Of a DNA stretch of 64,000 nucleotides, positions 19,116-28,155 are shown one piece after another. Within the stretch, counting starts at the first letter, position 1. The number at the start of each line of letters is the position of its first letter. Source of the DNA: Sphingobacteriia bacterium (lineage in GTDB: Bacteria; Bacteroidota; Bacteroidia; Chitinophagales; Chitinophagaceae); assembly GCA_947452295.1 (NCBI GenBank), contig CANGCK010000006.1, positions 1 to 64,000 on the forward strand. The letters run 5' to 3'. The position numbers and the translations under genes are program-made. The notes under the pieces are model-generated. The model saw only the letters and a list, made by a program, of their open reading frames with translations. It did no database searches and was not told the origin of the DNA.

Positions 19116-19541
19116 TTATTTTTGTTGATTCAACAACCAATTTACAGCAAGTTCATAACCCATTAAGCCTAGTCCTGTTATACTACCATCTACAACACCC
19201 GAAACATAGGATAACTTTCTAAAATCTTCTCTTGCATGTACGTTGCTAATATGAACTTCTACAACAGGTGCATTTACTGCCGCAATTGCATCTCCAATAG
19301 CAACTGAAGTATGTGTGTAAGCTGCAGGATTCAAAACAATTCCATCAAATGAAAAGCCAAATTGTTGAATGGCATTTACCAACTCGCCTTCAATATTAGA
19401 TTGAAAATACTCGAAATGAATTGCAGGAAATTTGGCGGTCAATATATCCATATAATCTTCAAAAGATTGATTACCATAAATGGTAGGTTCTCTTTTGCCT
19501 AAAAGATTTAAGTTAGGACCGTTAATGATGGCTATTTTCAT
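19116..19541 (-). CDS. aroQ: 3-dehydroquinate dehydratase, type II
   Basis: This 141-residue enzyme performs the third shikimate-pathway step. Type II landmarks are complete: GPNLNLLGKREPTIYG with the catalytic Arg and Tyr, NPAAYTHTSVAIGDAI with the catalytic Asn region, and EVHISN with the catalytic His. The start at 19541 (MKIAIINGPN) fits the family; ten more in-frame codons upstream are not needed. Cytoplasmic, dodecameric in known relatives. It lies 98 bases downstream of carA on the same strand. Confidence 0.95.
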   Translation of the reverse strand: MKIAIINGPNLNLLGKREPTIYGNQSFEDYMDILTAKFPAIHFEYFQSNIEGELVNAIQQFGFSFDGIVLNPAAYTHTSVAIGDAIAAVNAPVVEVHISNVHAREDFRKLSYVSGVVDGSITGLGLMGYELAVNWLLNQQK

Positions 19542-19639
19542 GTGTTTATTTTTATTGATATTATTGGTCACATGAAATAAGCCTAAAAAAGATTTCAGCC
19601 GGCAATGATCTACTGTTTATGCCTATTTCAAGCTTAAAA

Positions 19640-20734
19640 TTACTGCATCATTTCGATAAAACGATCAAACAAATATCTACTATCATGTGGTCCGGGAGTA
19701 CTTTCGGGGTGATATTGTACACTAAACGCTGGACGATCTTTCAAACGAATGCCTTCAATAGAATCATCATTTAAATTCAAATGGGTAATTTCTATATTGG
19801 TATTGTTTTTAACAGCTGCCGGATCAACACCAAATCCATGATTTTGGGTAGTAATTTCACATTGACCTGTAATAATATTTTTTACCGGGTGATTTAATCC
19901 TCTATGACCATGGTGCATTTTAAACGTAGGAATATCATTAGCCAAGGCTAATAATTGATGCCCTAAACAAATACCGAAGACTGGTTTTTTTTCTTTTAAA
20001 ATTTCCTTAACGGTTTCAACAGCATAAGGCATTGCGGCAGGATCACCAGGACCATTTGAAATGAAATATCCGTTAGGATTAAATTCATTTAATCTATTGA
20101 TAGATGTTTTAGCAGGATGTACTCTAATGTGTGCACCTCTTGAAACTAAACATTGTAAAATATGTTGTTTTACACCAAAATCAATTACTGCAACTTTTAT
20201 AGAAGAGGTAGTATCACCTAATTCATATTCTTCAGTAGTACTAACTGTACTCGCAAGTTCTAATCCATCCATATCTGGAACAGACTTAAGCATATCTGTG
20301 AGTTGATCTACATTTTGTTCTGTAGAAGAAATGATACAGTTCATAGCACCTTTCGTACGAATATGAGCCACCAAAGCACGAGTATCAATACCATCTATAG
20401 CAACAATATTATTGTTTACTAAATAAGTATTTAAATCGCCATTGGCTTGTATTCTACTAAATTGTTCTTCTAAATTTCGGGCAATTAATCCTCTGATCTT
20501 TACGCTAGTACTCTCTACATCAGCGTCTTTAACACCATAATTACCTACATGTACATTATTCATTATTAATACCTGACCTGTATAACTTGGGTCAGTAAAA
20601 ACTTCTTGATAACCAGTCATTCCGGTATTAAAACAAATTTCACCGGTGGCAATACCCAACTTCCCAAAAGAAAAGCCATTAAATACATGACCATCAGCAA
20701 GAATTAAAACAGCAGGTTGTTTAGATTGTATCAT
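19640..20734 (-). CDS. carA: Carbamoyl-phosphate synthase small (glutaminase) subunit
   Basis: This 364-residue class I glutamine amidotransferase subunit supplies ammonia to CarB for carbamoyl phosphate (pyrimidine and arginine synthesis). The catalytic triad is visible: Cys256 in GICLGHQ, and His342 and Glu344 in YHPES. The N-terminal domain carries the CarA-specific FNTGMTGYQEVFTDPSYTGQ segment (35-54). carB is not in this window. The gene follows rplQ, separated by the ribosomal operon terminator, so it probably has its own promoter. Confidence 0.97.
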   Translation of the reverse strand: MIQSKQPAVLILADGHVFNGFSFGKLGIATGEICFNTGMTGYQEVFTDPSYTGQVLIMNNVHVGNYGVKDADVESTSVKIRGLIARNLEEQFSRIQANGDLNTYLVNNNIVAIDGIDTRALVAHIRTKGAMNCIISSTEQNVDQLTDMLKSVPDMDGLELASTVSTTEEYELGDTTSSIKVAVIDFGVKQHILQCLVSRGAHIRVHPAKTSINRLNEFNPNGYFISNGPGDPAAMPYAVETVKEILKEKKPVFGICLGHQLLALANDIPTFKMHHGHRGLNHPVKNIITGQCEITTQNHGFGVDPAAVKNNTNIEITHLNLNDDSIEGIRLKDRPAFSVQYHPESTPGPHDSRYLFDRFIEMMQ

Positions 20735-20820
20735 ATTGGTAAACGAGTGTGTTTATGGGTGCAAAAGAAAAGATAATTTTTTAAAAATCGATTGTTTTTT
20801 ATGAACACTTGTTATCAAGT

Positions 20821-20854
20821 AAAAAAGGCATCCTGCAAGAAGCGGGATGCCTTT
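20821..20854 (-). terminator. Terminator of the infA-rplQ operon
   Basis: A 13-bp stem with one mismatch (arms 20824-20836 and 20842-20854, AAAGGCATCCTGC / GCGGGATGCCTTT) is followed on the minus strand by a run of T. It lies 26 bases after the rplQ stop codon. Confidence 0.88.
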
Positions 20855-20879
20855 AATATTTAAATCAGTTGCATGAAAA

Positions 20880-21380
20880 TTATTCAGCAGCTGCTTCTTC
20901 TGTTGTGGCTTCTGCTTCTGTTGTAGCGTCTGCTTTTTTAGGAGCACGACTACGGCGAGTTTTTTTAGCAGGTTCTGCAGCTTTCTCTACATTTTTACCA
21001 TAGATTTCATTAAAATCTACCAATTCAATCATTGCTTTTTCAGCATTATCTCCAGGACGTATTCCTAATTTTAAAATACGAGTATATCCACCTGGGCGAG
21101 AAGCAATTTTAGGACCAATTACAGTAAACAATTCTTTTACAGCTTGCTTATCTTGTAATTCAGCAAAAACCAAACGATGATTGTGACTTATTTGAGCTGC
21201 ATTTTCATTCTTCTTAGTTTTCGTAATTAATGGCTCAACGTATGTTCTTAATGCTTTGGCTTTTGCTAAAGTAGTAACAATACGCTTATGCGTAATTAAT
21301 TGACTAGCTAAGTTTTGTAATAAAGCTACTCTGTGTGCCTTTTTGCGGCCTAAATTGTTGATTTTGTCTCCGTGACGCAT
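20880..21380 (-). CDS. rplQ: 50S ribosomal protein L17 with C-terminal extension
   Basis: The first 115 or so residues are a typical bL17 ([17 protein letters not shown] start, then [10 protein letters not shown] and [10 protein letters not shown]). The remaining 50 residues form a low-complexity tail rich in Ala, Glu, Lys and Thr, giving 166 residues in all against about 120 in E. coli. Such tails are common in Bacteroidota and are probably disordered. It is the last gene of the alpha operon. Confidence 0.97.
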   Translation of the reverse strand: MRHGDKINNLGRKKAHRVALLQNLASQLITHKRIVTTLAKAKALRTYVEPLITKTKKNENAAQISHNHRLVFAELQDKQAVKELFTVIGPKIASRPGGYTRILKLGIRPGDNAEKAMIELVDFNEIYGKNVEKAAEPAKKTRRSRAPKKADATTEAEATTEEAAAE

Positions 21381-21397
21381 GACATTTAAATTTTAAT

Positions 21398-21458
21398 CTT
21401 CACACCGTGTCAGGATATGTGAAGGGTATGTATTAAACAATATAAACAGCTTAATACA
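21398..21458 (-). promoter_or_regulatory. Paired hairpins in the rpoA-rplQ gap
   Basis: Two inverted repeats occur between rpoA and rplQ: CTTCACA/TGTGAAG (21398-21404 and 21418-21424) and TGTATTAA/TTAATACA (21429-21436 and 21451-21458). Neither has a strong U-run, so RNA processing or translational control is more likely than termination. Role inferred only. Confidence 0.35.
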
Positions 21459-21472
21459 AATGATGAAAATAA

Positions 21473-22474
21473 TTAATTATCTAAATTATCTAACCCAAGT
21501 TTAGCTAAATCCATTCCAAAACTAAGTCCTCTTTCTGTTAAAACTTGTTCAATTTCAGATAGAGATTTTTGACCAAAGTTTCTGAATTTCATTAAATCTT
21601 CTTGTTCGTATTGTACTAATTCACTTAAGCTATTGATTTTAGCAGCTTTTAAGCAATTGAAAGCACGTACAGAAAGATCTAGATCTTCTAAAGGTGTTTT
21701 CAATACTTTGCGCAATTGAAGTACGTGTTCATCTACTACATCTTCTTTTTTATCTTCCTTATTATCAAAAGTGATGTTTTCATCAGTAATGATCATTAAG
21801 TGTTGAATTAAGATACGTGATGCTTGTTTAACGGCATCTTCAGGATGAATTGTACCATCAGTAGCAACATCTAACACTAATTTTTCATAGTCTGTTCTTT
21901 GTTCTACACGATAGTTTTCTATTGCAAACTTTACATTTTTAATAGGAGTATGAATAGAATCGATAGCAATATAACCGAAAGGAACATCTTTTTGTTTGTT
22001 TTCTTCAGCAGGTATATATCCACGACCTCTAGCTATTGTTAATTCAATCTCCAACTTAGCGGTAGGATCCATTACGCAAATCAACAACTCAGGGTTCATG
22101 ATTTGAAAACTCTGTGTTAGCTCACCAATCATTCCAGCGTTAAACTCACTACGTCCTTTAATCGACAAATTGATTTTTTCGGTAGAAATTTCGTGATCAG
22201 CGATTTTTTTGAATCGAACCTGCTTAAGGTTAAGGATAATTTCAGTTACGTCTTCTGTAATACCTTTGATAGTAGCAAACTCGTGGTCTACCCCATCAAT
22301 TTTTATACCTACAATAGCGTAACCTTCCAACGAACTCAACAAAACTCTGCGAAGTGCATTACCAATGGTTAAACCAAAACCTGGTTCAAGGGGACGAAAT
22401 TCAAATTGTCCTTCAAAATCAGTTGCTTTTTGTAGAACGATTTTGTCTGGCTTTTGGAAACTTAATATTGCCAT
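21473..22474 (-). CDS. rpoA: DNA-directed RNA polymerase subunit alpha
   Basis: This 333-residue subunit nucleates RNA polymerase assembly and contacts activators and UP elements. The N-terminal assembly domain shows GFGLTIGNALRRVLLSSLEG (33-52), the classic alpha motif. The C-terminal domain shows DLDLSVRAFNCLKAA and the FGQKSLSEIEQ helix-hairpin. It lies in the alpha operon between rpsD and rplQ. Confidence 0.98.
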   Translation of the reverse strand: MAILSFQKPDKIVLQKATDFEGQFEFRPLEPGFGLTIGNALRRVLLSSLEGYAIVGIKIDGVDHEFATIKGITEDVTEIILNLKQVRFKKIADHEISTEKINLSIKGRSEFNAGMIGELTQSFQIMNPELLICVMDPTAKLEIELTIARGRGYIPAEENKQKDVPFGYIAIDSIHTPIKNVKFAIENYRVEQRTDYEKLVLDVATDGTIHPEDAVKQASRILIQHLMIITDENITFDNKEDKKEDVVDEHVLQLRKVLKTPLEDLDLSVRAFNCLKAAKINSLSELVQYEQEDLMKFRNFGQKSLSEIEQVLTERGLSFGMDLAKLGLDNLDN

Positions 22475-22521
22475 ATTAGAACTTGTTTTTTTTACTTGTT
22501 AGGTGAATTTAAAGAAACCGA

Positions 22522-23127
22522 TTATTTAGAATACAATTCTACAATAAGCTGTTCTTTAATATTTTCTGGAACGTTTTCACGTTCAGGGAAAGTGATGAAA
22601 GTGCCTTTTTTCTCAGCATCGTTCCAATCTAACCAACCGAACTTAGGATTTTTTCCACGGCTCTTACTGGTAACGCCTGTATTATCTGCACTTTTTGGTT
22701 TGAAACCAATGATGTCACCTGGCTTACAAGAGTAAGATGGTACATTCATAATTTCACCATTAACAGTAATATGTTTATGGTTTACCAACTGACGAGCTTC
22801 AGGGCGACTAGCAGTTAATCCTAAACGGAATACTGTGTTATCTAAACGAGCTTCTAATAATTTAATAAGGTTTTCACCGGTAACACCCTTTAATCGTTGA
22901 GCTTCTTCAAAAGTTTTACGGAACTGGCGCTCCAATACACCATAAGTGTATTTTGCTTTTTGTTTTTCTCTCAACTGAAGGGCGTATTCACCCAAAGTTT
23001 TACGCTTACGAGCAGCACCATGCTGTCCGGGAGGATTTGAATTTTTTCCTAACCATTTAGCATTACCTAAAATAGGTTCGCCGAAAATTCTGGAGATTTT
23101 GGTCTTAGGACCTGTGTAACGTGCCAT
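22522..23127 (-). CDS. rpsD: 30S ribosomal protein S4
   Basis: A 201-residue uS4 with the N-terminal MARYTGPK, the RKRKTLGEYALQLREKQK segment and the S4 RNA-binding domain (LDNTVFRLGLTASRPEARQL). The N-terminus lacks the Cys cluster of zinc-type S4. In E. coli, S4 represses translation of the alpha operon; here the hairpins after rpsM and rpsK could be related, but that is inference. Confidence 0.98.
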   Translation of the reverse strand: MARYTGPKTKISRIFGEPILGNAKWLGKNSNPPGQHGAARKRKTLGEYALQLREKQKAKYTYGVLERQFRKTFEEAQRLKGVTGENLIKLLEARLDNTVFRLGLTASRPEARQLVNHKHITVNGEIMNVPSYSCKPGDIIGFKPKSADNTGVTSKSRGKNPKFGWLDWNDAEKKGTFITFPERENVPENIKEQLIVELYSK

Positions 23128-23242
23128 AGTTTTTTTTCATTTCGATTTTTTTAAAATTCGTTGCTTCGATCGGTTAAAAATCGTAAAAAATAAATCGGGC
23201 AACCTTTTGAAAATGAAACCTAAGTGGCTCAAATATTAAGCT

Positions 23243-23260
23243 ATCGGGCCGAAGCCCGAT
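23243..23260 (-). promoter_or_regulatory. UUCG-tetraloop hairpin directly after rpsK
   Basis: On the minus strand the sequence ATCGGGC-TTCG-GCCCGAT forms a perfect 7-bp stem closed by a C(UUCG)G tetraloop, an exceptionally stable RNA fold. It begins 3 bases after the rpsK stop codon. No U-run follows, so it is unlikely to terminate transcription. It may protect the rpsK 3' end or mark a processing site before rpsD. Confidence 0.6.
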
Positions 23261-23263
23261 GAA

Positions 23264-23674
23264 TTAAACTCTTCTTTGTTTAGGAGGACGACAACCATTG
23301 TGTGGCATTGGCGTTACATCTTTAATTGAAGTAACTTCTATACCTGATTGAGCAATGGAACGGATAGCACCTTCACGACCCGCACCTGGTCCTTTTACAA
23401 ACACTTCTACTCTTTTCAAACCAGCATCTAATGCAACTTTAGCAGCATCAGCAGCAGCCATTTGAGCAGCATACGGAGTGTTCTTTTTAGATCCTTTGAA
23501 TCCCATTTTACCAGCACTACTCCAGCTAATTACTTGACCAGATTTGTTGGTAAAACTAATAATAATGTTGTTGAAAGTTGCAGAAATACGTACTTCACCA
23601 GCAGCATCTACTTTAACAACTCTTTTTTTGGCAGCAGCTTTTGCACTGTTCTGCGCTTTTTGTGGTTTAGCCAT
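23264..23674 (-). CDS. rpsK: 30S ribosomal protein S11
   Basis: A 136-residue uS11 with the conserved core [20 protein letters not shown] and the C-terminal [18 protein letters not shown]. The N-terminal 25 residues are a lysine/alanine-rich extension of the length usual for the phylum. It lies between rpsM and rpsD in the alpha operon. Confidence 0.98.
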   Translation of the reverse strand: MAKPQKAQNSAKAAAKKRVVKVDAAGEVRISATFNNIIISFTNKSGQVISWSSAGKMGFKGSKKNTPYAAQMAAADAAKVALDAGLKRVEVFVKGPGAGREGAIRSIAQSGIEVTSIKDVTPMPHNGCRPPKQRRV

Positions 23675-23787
23675 TTTTTTAAGGTAATCTTCCCATTAAA
23701 GGGATGGTTATAAAATAATTCCTTGCAAAGGAAACCTGCGATTCTCCTACTCATACGAGTTATCCAAAACAACAGGATTGATATAGA

Positions 23788-23818
23788 AAAGTCATGGATA
23801 TATACTACCCATGACTTT
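23788..23818 (-). promoter_or_regulatory. Hairpin after rpsM, possible attenuator
   Basis: A 10-bp perfect stem (AAAGTCATGG at 23788-23797, CCATGACTTT at 23809-23818) starts 6 bases after the rpsM stop codon and is followed on the minus strand by CTTTTCT. The weak U-tract would allow partial termination before rpsK, or the hairpin may set a 3' end. Confidence 0.5.
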
Positions 23819-23824
23819 AACTAA

Positions 23825-24205
23825 TTATTTTTTAGCGGCCTTCTTCTTACCGGCAACTGTTTTACGCTTACCTTTTCTGGTACGGCTATTTGTTTTAGTT
23901 CTTTGACCACGTACAGGTAATCCTTTACGGTGACGAAGTCCTCTGTAACAAGCAATATCCAATAAACGTTTAATGCTCATAGACACTTCACTACGTAAAG
24001 CACCTTCTACTTTAAACTCATTGTTAATGATATTACGAATAGCAGTTTGCTCATCGTCGTTCCACTGGTTTACTTTTTTGTTGTGGTCTATACCAGCTTT
24101 ATCTAATATATACTGAGCTGTTGAACGACCTATACCAAAAATGTAGGTTAAACCGATCTCACCTCTTTTGTTTTTTGGTAAATCAATACCGGCAATACGA
24201 GCCAT
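23825..24205 (-). CDS. rpsM: 30S ribosomal protein S13
   Basis: A 126-residue uS13 starting [19 protein letters not shown] with the helix-two-turn-helix region and the basic C-terminal tail ([20 protein letters not shown]). It follows rpmJ by 37 bases in the alpha operon. Confidence 0.98.
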   Translation of the reverse strand: MARIAGIDLPKNKRGEIGLTYIFGIGRSTAQYILDKAGIDHNKKVNQWNDDEQTAIRNIINNEFKVEGALRSEVSMSIKRLLDIACYRGLRHRKGLPVRGQRTKTNSRTRKGKRKTVAGKKKAAKK

Positions 24206-24242
24206 ACTTATTGTGTTTTATACTTTTATATGATTATTCAAA

Positions 24243-24359
24243 TTATCCCTGACGTTGCTTAAAGCGAGGGTTCTTTTTGTTAATCACAAATAATTTACCC
24301 TTGCGCTTCACGATCTTACAATCGGCACTGCGTTTTTTAATGGAAGCTCTTACTTTCAT
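24243..24359 (-). CDS. rpmJ: 50S ribosomal protein L36
   Basis: A 38-residue bL36 encoded on the minus strand: [18 protein letters not shown] at the start and [12 protein letters not shown] at the end. The zinc-ribbon cysteines are mostly absent; only one Cys (residue 14) is seen, so this is the zinc-free form. Placement between infA and rpsM is the standard order. Confidence 0.95.
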   Translation of the reverse strand: MKVRASIKKRSADCKIVKRKGKLFVINKKNPRFKQRQG

Positions 24360-24399
24360 TTTCTGGTTGTTTATCTTTTATATTCCTGTTTCTAATACA

Positions 24400-24618
24400 C
24401 TATTTATATCTGAAAATGATTCTTCCGCGACTTAAATCGTAAGGACTCATTTCCACTCCTACTTTGTCTCCAGGTAAAATTCGGATGTAGTGCATCCTCA
24501 TTTTTCCAGATATAGTTGCCAATATTTCATGACCATTTTCTAACTTCACTCTGAACATAGCATTACTCAATGCTTCCAGAATTACTCCATCTTGTTTTAT
24601 CAGCGGTTGTTTAGACAT
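24400..24618 (-). CDS. infA: Translation initiation factor IF-1
   Basis: A 72-residue S1-fold protein ([19 protein letters not shown] through [12 protein letters not shown]) that binds the ribosomal A site during initiation. It is the first gene of the alpha operon here, directly behind a consensus promoter. secY and map, commonly upstream, are not present at this junction. Confidence 0.98.
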   Translation of the reverse strand: MSKQPLIKQDGVILEALSNAMFRVKLENGHEILATISGKMRMHYIRILPGDKVGVEMSPYDLSRGRIIFRYK

Positions 24619-24634
24619 ACTATTTTTCGGGCTG

Positions 24635-24642
24635 CAAAGATA
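24635..24642 (-). promoter_or_regulatory. -7 box of the infA operon promoter
   Basis: On the minus strand TATCTTTG matches the Bacteroidota -7 consensus TAnnTTTG exactly, 16 bases upstream of the infA ATG. The upstream -33 region is T-rich but has no perfect TTTG. This would drive the translation/transcription operon from its own promoter. Confidence 0.6.
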
Positions 24643-24739
24643 TTAAATTGTAACTGAATTATAAAAAATTAGTGGAGAAAACTCCTTAAAATGTGGAAAA
24701 AACTTTAAAAAAGGGCATATTTTTTAAAAATAACCGCTT

Positions 24740-25216
24740 TTACCCTGCAATTCCAGGGAAATAAGGTCTACCTACTATCTCTCTAAATGGCCATGGTATA
24801 CTAATTATCAGTATAATAAGGGCAACCAAGAAATATAAAAAGGCGCTCTTATACTTAATTTCATCTGATACATCTTTTTTATACATTCCATGTCCAAGTG
24901 TAATCAAAACCACAGCTATCAGCATCAATGTTGGATGTTCTATTAAAAAAAATCGCAGAAACTTGTCTTTCATCACCGAAGTTCCTTCTGGTAACTTGTA
25001 GGACAAAAATCCATATCTACCCCATAATACTTGGAAAATCCCTAATAATAAAGTAGTATGAGCCGCTATCATTGTAAATAACGCTGTTTTTTTATCGGCT
25101 AGGTTAAAAGTTTTTTTACCCTTCCATCCGGCATAAGCTTTTAAAATAGATAGAATTAGCAAGGCCAATATAACCCATCTAAGAAAATTGTGTAAATGTA
25201 ATAAGCCAGTTTGCAT
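24740..25216 (-). CDS. Four-helix membrane protein, cytochrome-b-like family
   Basis: A 158-residue integral membrane protein with four helices (about 12-28, 44-66, 92-110 and 124-143). Histidines sit in or beside helices (His7, His9, His53, His94, His109), and the C-terminus has the conserved IPWPFR segment. Homologues in Bacteroidota are often named cytochrome B, and the paired histidines could ligate heme b, but no CxxCH or proven heme site is visible. It lies 121 bases upstream of infA and 62 bases downstream of the TolB-like gene. Function unproven. Confidence 0.6.
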   Translation of the reverse strand: MQTGLLHLHNFLRWVILALLILSILKAYAGWKGKKTFNLADKKTALFTMIAAHTTLLLGIFQVLWGRYGFLSYKLPEGTSVMKDKFLRFFLIEHPTLMLIAVVLITLGHGMYKKDVSDEIKYKSAFLYFLVALIILIISIPWPFREIVGRPYFPGIAG

Positions 25217-25278
25217 AGTTGTTTGTTTTATTTAGTTACTTGTCATTCAATTCGTCTTTCTATTTTGTTTTTTGACTT

Positions 25279-26358
25279 TTACTCCACCCAGTCTGCTAAA
25301 AACAAATTGGTATCACGTGTACCACCATTATTTCTATTTGAGGCGAAAATAATTTTTTTGCCATTTGGACTGATCATTGGGAAAGCATCAAAACCCTTAT
25401 CTCTACTAATTTTTTCCATATTCTTTCCTTCTAAATCTACCAAATACATGTTAAAAGGAAAGCCTCGCTTATATTCATGATTACTGCAAAAAATAATATG
25501 TTTACTATCGGCAGTAAAATTGGGCGCCCAATTGGCTTGTGCCAAATTAGTGATTTGTTTAGCATTTGATCCATCGGCATTTGCTACCCATACTTCCATA
25601 TTGGTAGGGGCTACCATACCTTCTGCCAATAATTCTTTGTACTCTTTAATTTCAGCATCACTTTTAGGCCTGCTTGCACGCCAAACGATTTTAGTGCCAT
25701 CTGGACTAAACCAAGCTCCACCATCATACCCTAAGGCAGTCGTTACTTTTGTTTCTTTGCCATTTTTCAAGTTCATAATATACAAATCTAAATCGCCGTC
25801 TTTATCAGAGCAATAAATCATTTTCATACCATCATAAGAGAGTGTTGCTTCTGCATCATATCCTTTTGCCGAAGTTATTTTTTTAACGATATTCCCTTTT
25901 AAATCGGCCATGTATATATCATAGGTATTATACAAGGGCCAAATGTACTTGTTACCATACTTTGCCCTATCAGGAACAGGTGGGCAATCGCTGCTGCCCT
26001 CATGTGTTGATGCATAAATAATGTGTTTGCCATCTTTCATAAAATAAGCACAAGTTGTTCTGCCTTTTCCATTGCTAATTCTTCTGTAGGTAAATACATC
26101 CCCCTGCTTTTCTGGGACTTTGCCTATAAATATTTGATCGCAATTGATTCCTTCTTTAGGATTGGTCCTTTGAAAAATAACATATTTGCTATCCGCACTC
26201 CAATAAGCTTCGGCATTATCTCCACCAAAAGTAAGTTGCTGAATATTTTTAAAATGACGCTCACCTTCAAATCTTAAAGTATCATTGGGTACTTTGTTTT
26301 GAGCTTTCCCCACAAAGGCAAATAATAATATGATGACGAATTGACCTATTTTAAACAT
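25279..26358 (-). CDS. Exported TolB-like beta-propeller protein (PD40 repeats)
   Basis: A 359-residue secreted protein with a signal peptide (MFKIGQFVIILLFAFVGKAQ). It has at least five PD40/WD40-like blades, each with a motif resembling F-S-P-D-G-x-K-I-x-F/Y: AYWSADSKYVIF, LSYDGMKMIY, WFSPDGTKIVW, FTADSKHIIF and ISPNGKKIIFAS. This repeat is shared with TolB and the N-terminal propellers of DPP-type peptidases, but no hydrolase domain follows. It probably acts as a periplasmic binding or scaffolding protein. Upstream 26359-26622 holds no gene. Confidence 0.8.
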   Translation of the reverse strand: MFKIGQFVIILLFAFVGKAQNKVPNDTLRFEGERHFKNIQQLTFGGDNAEAYWSADSKYVIFQRTNPKEGINCDQIFIGKVPEKQGDVFTYRRISNGKGRTTCAYFMKDGKHIIYASTHEGSSDCPPVPDRAKYGNKYIWPLYNTYDIYMADLKGNIVKKITSAKGYDAEATLSYDGMKMIYCSDKDGDLDLYIMNLKNGKETKVTTALGYDGGAWFSPDGTKIVWRASRPKSDAEIKEYKELLAEGMVAPTNMEVWVANADGSNAKQITNLAQANWAPNFTADSKHIIFCSNHEYKRGFPFNMYLVDLEGKNMEKISRDKGFDAFPMISPNGKKIIFASNRNNGGTRDTNLFLADWVE

Positions 26359-26622
26359 TGTAAAACTGTTAATGAGATGCGAAAATACAACCTAATTGTG
26401 GTTGAATTGTCAAAATAAAGTCATATCACTTTTTTATGAGACTATATTTGTAGGTTTTGGGGCTATTGAATTAACCTATAAATATTTTATTCAATAGGTC
26501 TCGGTTTGTTTATGGCAAAATTCATGCTTATTTTTGTTGATTGATTTGAGCCAAAAACAAGATTTGCATAATTACCACAATGAATACTTAGTGAAATACA
26601 TTTAAACAATAAATATACATAC

Positions 26623-27417
26623 ATGAAATGCAGATTGATACCTATTGTTTTATTACTTATTGTGGTCTCATGTACCAATTCAAAAAAAGAGAAAACCGTT
26701 TCTACCCTTTCTTACCCGCCAGAAATCGAGCAATTAATCCGGCAATCAGCAGCCGACTCTAATAACATAGAACTAAAGCAGCAACTAATTAATAGCTTAG
26801 ATTCTGCTAAACTCTACCAAGAATCGTTACACCAAATTGATTTATTAATAAAAAAAGATAGTTTAAATCATCAATTATGGAGTCAAAAGGGTGGTTTATT
26901 TGAGCACTTAAAAGATACAAGTGCTGCTATTAAATGTTATTTAAATTCAATAAAAATATATCCTACCCCAGTTGCTTTATTTTCATTGGCAATATTATAT
27001 GCCGAAACAAAGAATCCCATATTTGAAATTGTAGCAGAAAATATAGACAAAGTTTATACTACAAAAGAATCACTACCGAATATTTACTTTGTGAAAGGCA
27101 TTTATCAAGCGAGAAGAGGGAATACAGCCAAAGCAGAAAAATATTTCGATTCATGTATACATTTAAATTACCATTATTTAGAGGCGTATATGGAAAAGGG
27201 ATTTATCTATTTTGATCAACAAAAAAATCAATCTGCATTAACTATCTTTGAAACAGTTATTAACATAGATCCAATGTATGCAGACGGTTATTACTGGACT
27301 GGAAAGTGCTATGAACAATTAGGGAATAAAGATGCAGCCATTTATTATTACCAAAAAGCAAATACATTAGATACTACTATAACTGAGGCCAAAAAAGCTA
27401 TACAACAATTTAATTAA
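26623..27417 (+). CDS. TPR-repeat lipoprotein
   Basis: A 264-residue lipoprotein with a lipobox ending at Cys17 (LLIVVSC). It contains several tetratricopeptide repeats, for example HQLWSQKGGLFEHLKDTSAA, LPNIYFVKGIYQARRGNTAK and YADGYYWTGKCYEQLGNKDA. TPR proteins scaffold complexes; the partner is unknown. It ends 5 bases before rpe, so the two are probably co-transcribed. Confidence 0.82.
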   Translation: MKCRLIPIVLLLIVVSCTNSKKEKTVSTLSYPPEIEQLIRQSAADSNNIELKQQLINSLDSAKLYQESLHQIDLLIKKDSLNHQLWSQKGGLFEHLKDTSAAIKCYLNSIKIYPTPVALFSLAILYAETKNPIFEIVAENIDKVYTTKESLPNIYFVKGIYQARRGNTAKAEKYFDSCIHLNYHYLEAYMEKGFIYFDQQKNQSALTIFETVINIDPMYADGYYWTGKCYEQLGNKDAAIYYYQKANTLDTTITEAKKAIQQFN

Positions 27418-27422
27418 ACAAC

Positions 27423-28076
27423 ATGCCAATCATTGCTCCTTCTTTGTTAAGTGCCGACTTTTTAAATTTACAAGCCGACTGTACGATGTTAAACGAAAGT
27501 GAAGCCGATTGGTTTCACTTAGATGTAATGGATGGCCGCTTTGTACCAAATATTAGCTTTGGATTACCTGTTATTGCGCATATCAGGAATGCAACCAAGA
27601 AAGTATGTGATGTTCATTTAATGATTGAAGAACCTGAAAAATTTGCTGAAGCCTTTAAACAAGCCGGGGCTGATATATTAACTGTTCACCTAGAAGCCTG
27701 CAGGCATTTACACAGGAACGTGCAACAAATAAAACAATTGGGCATGAAAGCGGGCATTGCCGTTAATCCACATACCCCCATTGATTTATTGGAAGACATC
27801 ATTATGGATACCGATTTAGTATGTTTAATGAGTGTAAATCCTGGCTTTGGCGGTCAGCAATTTATTCCGCAAACATTAAAAAAAATCCGTCAACTTAAAT
27901 CAATGATTCTTGAAAAAAATGCTGCAACATTAATTGAAATAGACGGCGGTGTTACATTGGATAATGCACCCGAAATAATAGCTGCAGGCGCTGATATATT
28001 GGTAGCCGGTAATACAGTATTTAGATCAACAAATCCTGTAGAAACTATTGCAGCATTAAAGAGAATTGGAATTTGA
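27423..28076 (+). CDS. rpe: Ribulose-phosphate 3-epimerase
   Basis: A 217-residue TIM-barrel enzyme interconverting ribulose 5-phosphate and xylulose 5-phosphate in the pentose phosphate pathway. It has the N-terminal IAPSLLSADF, the metal/catalytic HLDVMDGRFVPN (the catalytic Asp), DVHLM, MSVNPGFGGQQF and EIDGG segments. Follows the TPR lipoprotein gene by 5 bases. Confidence 0.97.
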   Translation: MPIIAPSLLSADFLNLQADCTMLNESEADWFHLDVMDGRFVPNISFGLPVIAHIRNATKKVCDVHLMIEEPEKFAEAFKQAGADILTVHLEACRHLHRNVQQIKQLGMKAGIAVNPHTPIDLLEDIIMDTDLVCLMSVNPGFGGQQFIPQTLKKIRQLKSMILEKNAATLIEIDGGVTLDNAPEIIAAGADILVAGNTVFRSTNPVETIAALKRIGI

Positions 28077-28155
28077 TTTAAAATGCATAATTTCCCGAAC
28101 AATAAAGGACTACATCCGTTTTAATTTTGAATGTTAACTTTTTAATTTTAATCAA

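Noticed and set aside
26359..26622. Intergenic gap searched for a tRNA or small RNA
   Set aside because: No cloverleaf, no conserved hairpin and no T-loop sequence were seen; it appears to be promoter DNA for the two divergent genes.
26487..26678. Short minus-strand open frame overlapping the TPR lipoprotein start
   Set aside because: It overlaps a well-supported lipoprotein signal sequence and has no recognisable features.
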